Both the position numbers and the translations under genes were made by a program. From an uncultured Paracoccaceae bacterium (lineage in GTDB: Bacteria > Pseudomonadota > Alphaproteobacteria > Rhodobacterales > Rhodobacteraceae), in the NCBI GenBank assembly GCA_938038825.1, contig CALHST010000393.1, positions 1-11,677 on the forward strand: a stretch of DNA of 11,677 nucleotides. Direction: 5' to 3'. Shown here one piece after another: positions 7,632-11,677 of this stretch. Positions within the stretch are counted from its first letter, which is position 1, and each line of letters starts with the position of its first letter. The notes under the pieces are model-generated. The model was given only the letters and a program-made list of their open reading frames with translations, searched no databases and had not been told where the DNA came from.

Positions 7632-8242
7632 GTTACGCCCCGAACCTGAAGTTCAAACGGGTCAACCCATTGGCCAATATACCAATCCGGAGTTCCTGCG
7701 GAAAATTCGCCGGACAACAACAAACCGTTTTCACCCTGGCAATTCACATAGGAATATTCCGACCCCACATACAAAATTTCAGGAAATTCGCCCCGCACGG
7801 CAATGCAGGTGGCATTGGATCGTTCTGTTACCCGAAAAGGTTCGCCATAGGCAATCATGGTCTCACCCAACCCGGGTTGCGTTGCCGAACTTGGGGCCTC
7901 CTTTTCAGGCAACCGTTCTTGCAGAACAATGTCCCCTTCATCAACCGAGATCCAAACCTCGCCACCTTGTCTGGTGAACGCAAAATACTCGTCCCACCAT
8001 CCGCGCCCATAGTCAAAGCGCGCATGCCCCAGAATATCGCAGACATAAGTGTCAATTTGAACCGTCTGTCCCACTTGAAAAAGCAGGGGCGCGTCATGCA
8101 TTTCGCCGCTGTTGCCTGCGTTTTTCAGATGGTCCCCAACAAGATACAGCGTCGTTGTGCAAGACGCACATGTGGTCATCTTGGCCGTCGCAAAACGTGG
8201 TTCCTGCGCATATCCGCAATTGGGGCAGTTCATGTCAGCCAT
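7628..8242 (-). CDS. Small soluble DUF4178 protein with N-terminal zinc ribbon
   Basis: First gene of the polyamine-associated operon, 204 residues with no membrane helix. A zinc ribbon is formed by C6xxC9 and C25xxC28. The rest (about 52-195) fits DUF4178: LFQVGQTVQIDTYVCDILGH, then RGWWDEYFAF and GGEVWISVDEGD, the W-x-EY and W-x-(S)-x-D-G pattern I associate with the family. It is a shorter paralogue of the next gene, which has the same zinc-ribbon plus DUF4178 order but adds a membrane part. Its TGA overlaps the downstream ATG by 4 bases. ATG 8242 has no Shine-Dalgarno; a candidate promoter ends so close that the message may be leaderless. ATG 8233 (codon 4) is an alternative start. Molecular function is unknown. 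Confidence 0.85.
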   Translation of the reverse strand: MADMNCPNCGYAQEPRFATAKMTTCASCTTTLYLVGDHLKNAGNSGEMHDAPLLFQVGQTVQIDTYVCDILGHARFDYGRGWWDEYFAFTRQGGEVWISVDEGDIVLQERLPEKEAPSSATQPGLGETMIAYGEPFRVTERSNATCIAVRGEFPEILYVGSEYSYVNCQGENGLLLSGEFSAGTPDWYIGQWVDPFELQVRGVT

Positions 8243-8248
8243 ACATCA

Positions 8249-8277
8249 AATCTAACGAAGCCCTTCCCTAAGTCCAA
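8249..8277 (-). promoter_or_regulatory. Candidate sigma-70-like promoter for the DUF4178/DUF350/speE operon
   Basis: Reading the minus strand, TTGGAC (8277-8272) and TAGATT (8254-8249) are separated by exactly 17 bases. The match to TTGACA/TATAAT is 3 of 6 and 4 of 6, so it is weak, but spacing is ideal. Transcription would begin near 8242, the A of the first ATG, which fits the absence of a ribosome site and implies a leaderless message. Confidence 0.3.
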
Positions 8278-8324
8278 GCGGTAACACACACGTCACGATA
8301 CTTTTGCTGCGAATGATCTGGTGT

Positions 8325-8340
8325 CATGCAAATTTGTATG
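8325..8340. promoter_or_regulatory. Imperfect 16-bp palindrome in the operon/EAL divergent region
   Basis: CATGCAAATTTGTATG is symmetric except for one position pair and contains the perfect 8-bp core CAAATTTG. It lies upstream of both divergent genes, 83 bases before the operon start and 96 bases before the EAL start. It could be an operator; AT-rich palindromes also occur by chance. Confidence 0.25.
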
Positions 8341-8368
8341 CACGCGAACAGTTAAAGTTCTCAACAAA

Positions 8369-8408
8369 CAAGTTGCGCCAAACTTGATCCCTTAAGGGCC
8401 GCCTTAAG
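8369..8408. promoter_or_regulatory. Two tandem 18-bp inverted repeats upstream of the cNMP-EAL gene
   Basis: CAAGTT-gcgcca-AACTTG (8369-8386) and CTTAAGG-gccg-CCTTAAG (8391-8408) are each perfect inverted repeats 18 bases long, with centres 22 bases apart, about two helical turns. They end 27 bases before the ATG at 8436. The second contains TTAA-N8-TTAA, one base longer than the alphaproteobacterial CtrA spacing TTAA-N7-TTAA. Paired dimer-binding sites are plausible; there is no sequence identity between the two repeats beyond architecture. Confidence 0.35.
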
Positions 8409-8435
8409 TGTCTTCTGATTAACCCATAACAAACG

Positions 8436-9671
8436 ATGCACTCGGACTGTGGCAAACGACAACACATAGGACAAACATTGGAAATCATATTGCAGCCCGG
8501 CGATATTCTTTACCAAGAGGGTAGTCCGGCCGAATGTGGGTATATCATCGAAACCGGTGACGTGATGCTGTACAGCGATCACACTGGCGGGCGGATTGAT
8601 TGCGAACAACGCGGGGCTGGCTCGATCCTGGGAGAGCTGTCCATTCTGACAGGGCAGCCGCGAAAAGTCACAGTCGAAGCCATGACACCCTGTCGCATTT
8701 ATAAAATCTGCCCTCAAAAGATTATGCAGAAATATCAGTCTCTTGATCCGATCTTGCGCGCCTGTATTGAAACGTCGATCAACTTTACGGCGCATTTCAA
8801 CGCGCGCGCTCATCCAAACGATCAACAGGCGCCTATGGCTCCTAAAACTCTGAAAAACGCAGAGATGCTCATCTCTCAGATCAAAATCGAAGAGGACATG
8901 CTGACCGGTTTAGAAAATGACGAATTTTCAATGCACTATCAACCCATTGTCGCAATCGAAAGCGGCAACATCGTTGGGGCCGAGGCGTTGATGCGGTGGC
9001 GGCACCCCCAACTTGGTGCAGTATCCCCAGACAAGTTCATTCCAATCGCCGAAAACATGGGATCCATCAATCAACTCACGGATTTCGCGCTGGAAAAGGC
9101 TTGTGAAGCGCTGCATCAGGCATATTCTTTGCACCCGGATGCCGCATCGCTATTCATGTCTGTCAACGTCTCGGGGGCTGATTTGGGGCGCGCCGACTTC
9201 CCTGACCACTTGGCGCATTTGATGGATCTTCACGACCTCGCGCCTCAATGCCTTAAGCTTGAAGTGACGGAAACCGCCTTGGTTCCCACAGGGGACACAT
9301 CCAAAACAGTGTTAAAGCGGCTTCGCGACTTTGGCTGCGGTATTTCCATTGATGATTTTGGCACGGGATATTCCAACCTTGGGTACCTCAAATCTTTGCC
9401 TTTGACCGCGTTGAAAATCGATCGCGCATTTGCCGGTGATGCATATGCCAATGCGGTCTCTCGGGGAATCGTCAAAATGTTAGTGGGGTTGGGCCGCGAA
9501 TTGGGTGTCGACGTCATTGCGGAAGGCTTGGAAACCGTGGACGACGTCAACACCTTACGCAGCCTTGGGTGCTGCTATGCTCAGGGGTATTACTTCCACA
9601 AGCCTCTGATCTTGGATGATTACATCCAGCAGCTCAGCCGACAATTCAAAGGCAAAAGCCAAGTCGCATAA
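8436..9671 (+). CDS. Cyclic-nucleotide-binding domain fused to EAL c-di-GMP phosphodiesterase
   Basis: A 411-residue soluble protein. The N-terminal cNMP-binding domain (about 15-115) has a phosphate cassette GELSILTGQPRKVT with E67, R76 and T79, the residues that hold cyclic nucleotide in CAP/PKA-type domains. A helical linker (about 120-155) leads to an EAL domain (about 158-405). The catalytic set is complete: E183 (EAL), N244 (NVS), E276 (LEVTET), D306/D307 (DDFGTGYS), K327 and D329 (KIDR), E363 (EGLET), Q383 (QGYYF). It should therefore hydrolyse c-di-GMP, perhaps gated by cAMP or cGMP. There is no GGDEF or DNA-binding domain. ATG 8436 has no ribosome site; a TTG at 8478 (codon 15) has AGGA 6 bases upstream and would still keep the domain. 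It is divergent from the DUF4178 operon. Confidence 0.93.
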   Translation: MHSDCGKRQHIGQTLEIILQPGDILYQEGSPAECGYIIETGDVMLYSDHTGGRIDCEQRGAGSILGELSILTGQPRKVTVEAMTPCRIYKICPQKIMQKYQSLDPILRACIETSINFTAHFNARAHPNDQQAPMAPKTLKNAEMLISQIKIEEDMLTGLENDEFSMHYQPIVAIESGNIVGAEALMRWRHPQLGAVSPDKFIPIAENMGSINQLTDFALEKACEALHQAYSLHPDAASLFMSVNVSGADLGRADFPDHLAHLMDLHDLAPQCLKLEVTETALVPTGDTSKTVLKRLRDFGCGISIDDFGTGYSNLGYLKSLPLTALKIDRAFAGDAYANAVSRGIVKMLVGLGRELGVDVIAEGLETVDDVNTLRSLGCCYAQGYYFHKPLILDDYIQQLSRQFKGKSQVA

Positions 9672-9763
9672 CGCAAAAGAACGCCATTTAGGGTCCGAAT
9701 TCACCGAACTTTAAGAGAGGACCTTTAGTAATTTCCGATGACACGCGACCAGAAGGGGCACGC

Positions 9764-10042
9764 ATGACGGGACAGTTCCAATACCCCAAGATGTTGGCTG
9801 AATTCTTTGAACAAACTCAGTCATCCGATGTATTTGAATTTCGCTCCAACAATGACCGCCTTAGGTTGACCCCAATCCCCATGCCAGTGACCAAGGTACC
9901 CCCAGTTCCAGAACCACCTGCGCCACCTGCCCCTCCGCCGATCTTGTTCAAATCTGTACGCAGGATCAAATTGCCTGCGTCACAAATTCCAACGGAAGCA
10001 GCCCGACCAGCGCGGCACGAGTTTGTGCCTTTTCAGCAGTAG
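9764..10042 (+). CDS. Small proline-rich protein of unknown function
   Basis: 92 residues, not recognised. The N-terminal 35 residues look helical and amphipathic (YPKMLAEFFEQTQSSDVFEF). Then follows a proline-rich stretch (about 37-59, with PVPEPPAPPAPPP) and a basic C-terminal part (FKSVRRIKLPAS...). There is no signal peptide or membrane helix. AAGGGG lies 5 bases before ATG 9764, a good ribosome site. The stop at 10040-10042 abuts the convergent formate dehydrogenase stop at 10043 with no base between them, and 92 bases separate it from the EAL gene on the same strand. No competing frame fills this space. The proline-rich spacer suggests a flexible linker between an N-terminal helix and a short C-terminal motif, but this is only appearance. 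It may be a lineage-restricted protein. Confidence 0.55.
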   Translation: MTGQFQYPKMLAEFFEQTQSSDVFEFRSNNDRLRLTPIPMPVTKVPPVPEPPAPPAPPPILFKSVRRIKLPASQIPTEAARPARHEFVPFQQ

Positions 10043-11677
10043 TTATTCTGCGGCCAAGGTATCCTGGGCCTTTTCCACGCGCACAGCTGAAAACTTGAAT
10101 TCCGGGATTTTTCCGTAAGGATCAATCGCGGGATTGGTCAGCACATTGGCCGCCGCTTCGACATAGGCAAACGGCACGAACACCATATCCGGTGCAATCG
10201 CGCGGTCCGAACGTGCCATGATTGTAATTGCACCACGTTTCGTGGTCAGCGTGACCATGCCCCCCGGCTCTACGCCGAGTTTGCGTAAAGTGGATGGGTG
10301 CAGCGAACAGTTTGCTTCAGGCTCCATCGCATCCAACACACTGGCTCGGCGGGTCATGGACCCCGTGTGCCAATGTTCCAGCTGACGCCCAGTGGTCATG
10401 ATCATCGGGTATTCGGCGTCGGGCATATCATCGGGCGGAATGACCGAAGCAGGCGTGAACCGCGCACGTCCTTCGGGGCGCGGGAAGCCGTCTCCAAATA
10501 CAACCGCTTGGCCGGGATCTTCTGGCGACAAGGACGGATAGGTGACGGCCTCGCCTTCCAGCCGAGCCCATGTGATGTTGTCGAGACTACGCATGTTCAC
10601 TGTCATTTCGGCAAACACGTCGCGCGGATGCGTATAGGTCCACGGCAATCCGCAGCGTTTGGCCAATTCGACCTCGATCCACCAATCCTCGCGTGCCTCA
10701 CCTGGGGGCGTCACCGCTGGCCGCACCATTTGCACTTGCCGGTTGGTATTGGAAACCGTGCCGGACTTTTCGTACAGGGCCGAGGCGGGCAGAATGACAT
10801 CTGCATAGTTTGCAGTTTCGGTGATGAAAATATCCTGCACAACCAGATGGTCCAACAAAGCCAAAGCATCGCGTGCGTGTTCTACATCCGGGTCCGACAT
10901 CGCCGGGTTTTCGCCCAGGATATACATCGCCTTGATATTGCCCGCGTGCACGTCATCCATGATTTCCGTGACAGTCAGGCCTTTTTCGTTCGAAAAATCG
11001 CCCGATCCCCAGACTTCGGTGAACGCGCTGCGCACCCCGTCGTCTGTCACTGTTTGATAGTCGGGCAAAAACATTGGGACCAATCCCGCATCAGATGCGC
11101 CCTGAACATTGTTCTGGCCCCTCAGCGGGTGCAAACCGGTCCCGGGACGCCCGACATGACCCGTCATCAACGCAAGAGAGATCAAACAGCGCGAGTTATC
11201 CGTGCCGTGAATGTGCTGCGACACACCCATGCCCCAGAAAATCATGCCCGATTTGGCCCCCGCAAAGTCCCGCGCAACGGCGCGCAAGGTCTCTGCCGGA
11301 ATGCCACACAAGTCTTCCATCAGCTCCGGCGCAAAGCCTTTCAGATGCTCTTTCTCAGCCTCCCAGTTTTCGGTGTAGGCGTCGATATATTGCTGATCAT
11401 ACAAGTGTTCTTCGACAATCGTCGCCATGATCGCGTTCAGCATCGACACATCGGCACCCGGGCGGAATTGCAGCATGTGCGTAGCAAAGCGTTTCAGTGC
11501 TTGGCCGCGCGGATCCATCACGATCAGCTTGCCGCCACGTTTGGTGAACTGCTTGAAATAGGTCGCCGCAACAGGGTGGTTTTCGATCGGGTTAGCCCCA
11601 ATCACAATCGCCACATCGGCGTTTTCGATCTCGTTAAAGGTCGCCGTCACCGCGCCAGAGCCAACATTTTCGATCAA
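10043..11677 (-). CDS. Formate dehydrogenase alpha subunit (molybdopterin, FdsA/FdhF type), C-terminal part, cut by window edge
   Basis: Oxidises formate to CO2 at a bis-MGD molybdenum or tungsten centre, passing electrons to Fe-S and flavin subunits. The frame is open to the right edge (544 codons), so the TTG at the edge is not a start. Visible: molybdopterin domain with GSGAVTATFNEIENADV (7-23), IGANPIENHPVA (26-37), MTGHVGRPGTG (171-181) and LRGQNNVQGASDAG (185-198), whose R186 aligns with the conserved substrate arginine of E. coli FdhF (R333). The C-terminal dinucleotide-binding domain begins about 423 (YPMIMTTGRQLEHWHTGSMTRR) and ends with the family-typical PEFKFSAVRVEK. The N-terminal Fe-S domains and catalytic Cys/Sec lie outside. 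Its stop abuts the proline-rich gene on the other strand; no fdhD or fdsD follows in the window. Another formate-dehydrogenase-like oxidoreductase cannot be fully excluded. Confidence 0.92.
   Translation of the reverse strand: MIENVGSGAVTATFNEIENADVAIVIGANPIENHPVAATYFKQFTKRGGKLIVMDPRGQALKRFATHMLQFRPGADVSMLNAIMATIVEEHLYDQQYIDAYTENWEAEKEHLKGFAPELMEDLCGIPAETLRAVARDFAGAKSGMIFWGMGVSQHIHGTDNSRCLISLALMTGHVGRPGTGLHPLRGQNNVQGASDAGLVPMFLPDYQTVTDDGVRSAFTEVWGSGDFSNEKGLTVTEIMDDVHAGNIKAMYILGENPAMSDPDVEHARDALALLDHLVVQDIFITETANYADVILPASALYEKSGTVSNTNRQVQMVRPAVTPPGEAREDWWIEVELAKRCGLPWTYTHPRDVFAEMTVNMRSLDNITWARLEGEAVTYPSLSPEDPGQAVVFGDGFPRPEGRARFTPASVIPPDDMPDAEYPMIMTTGRQLEHWHTGSMTRRASVLDAMEPEANCSLHPSTLRKLGVEPGGMVTLTTKRGAITIMARSDRAIAPDMVFVPFAYVEAAANVLTNPAIDPYGKIPEFKFSAVRVEKAQDTLAAE

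Noticed and set aside
7670..8284. 204-codon plus-strand frame opposite the small DUF4178 gene
   Set aside because: The minus frame has a zinc ribbon and overlaps its neighbour in operon fashion; the plus frame has no recognisable domain.
9690..9735. GGTCC ... GGACC inverted repeat after the EAL gene
   Set aside because: Five-base arms with a loop over 20 bases and no T-run; too weak for a terminator or operator.
1..11677. CRISPR arrays, tRNA/rRNA genes, insertion sequences, toxin-antitoxin or phage-defence genes
   Set aside because: Looked for on both strands; no repeat-spacer pattern, cloverleaf, transposase or known defence motif was seen.

Overview
The window looks like chromosome from a Rhodobacterales (Roseobacter-group) alphaproteobacterium. 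This rests on protein style (the PAS/histidine-kinase pair, an FdsA-like formate dehydrogenase, the acyl-CoA ligase), a moderate-to-high GC content judged by eye, and dense gene packing with 1-4 base overlaps. I saw no tRNA, rRNA, insertion sequence, CRISPR array or phage gene. No intergenic gap exceeds about 210 bases.

Layout: (1) 1-1160, minus strand: the N-terminal 386 codons of an AMP-binding long-chain acyl-CoA ligase with a TTG start, running off the left edge. (2) 1370-3972, plus strand: a hybrid sensor kinase (two PAS domains, HisKA/HATPase, C-terminal receiver) that overlaps an OmpR-type response regulator by 4 bases. It is divergent from the ligase across a 209-base gap containing a perfect inverted repeat. 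(3) 4011-4376, plus: S-adenosylmethionine decarboxylase (speD), 38 bases after the regulator. (4) 8242-4411, minus: a tight five-gene operon consisting of a small zinc-ribbon DUF4178 protein, a large membrane-anchored zinc-ribbon DUF4178 protein, a 51-residue single-pass membrane protein, a DUF350 (YjfL-like) two-pass protein, and an aminopropyltransferase (SpeE type) with about seven N-terminal membrane helices. It converges on speD. (5) 8436-9671, plus: a cyclic-nucleotide-binding domain fused to an intact EAL phosphodiesterase domain, divergent from the operon. (6) 9764-10042, plus: a small proline-rich protein of unknown function. (7) 11677-10043, minus: the C-terminal 544 codons of a molybdopterin formate dehydrogenase alpha subunit, running off the right edge.

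The most interesting part is 4011-8242. SpeD makes decarboxylated SAM, the aminopropyl donor, and the neighbouring membrane-anchored SpeE-type enzyme would use it. Its operon partners are all membrane or zinc-ribbon proteins of unknown biochemistry (DUF4178 twice, DUF350, and a 51-residue protein too short for a usual ORF cutoff). This suggests a membrane-localised polyamine or aminopropyl-modification module, possibly for envelope stress, rather than ordinary cytosolic spermidine synthesis. The sensor kinase/regulator pair just upstream of speD and the cNMP-EAL protein divergent from the operon are possible, unproven, regulatory partners.
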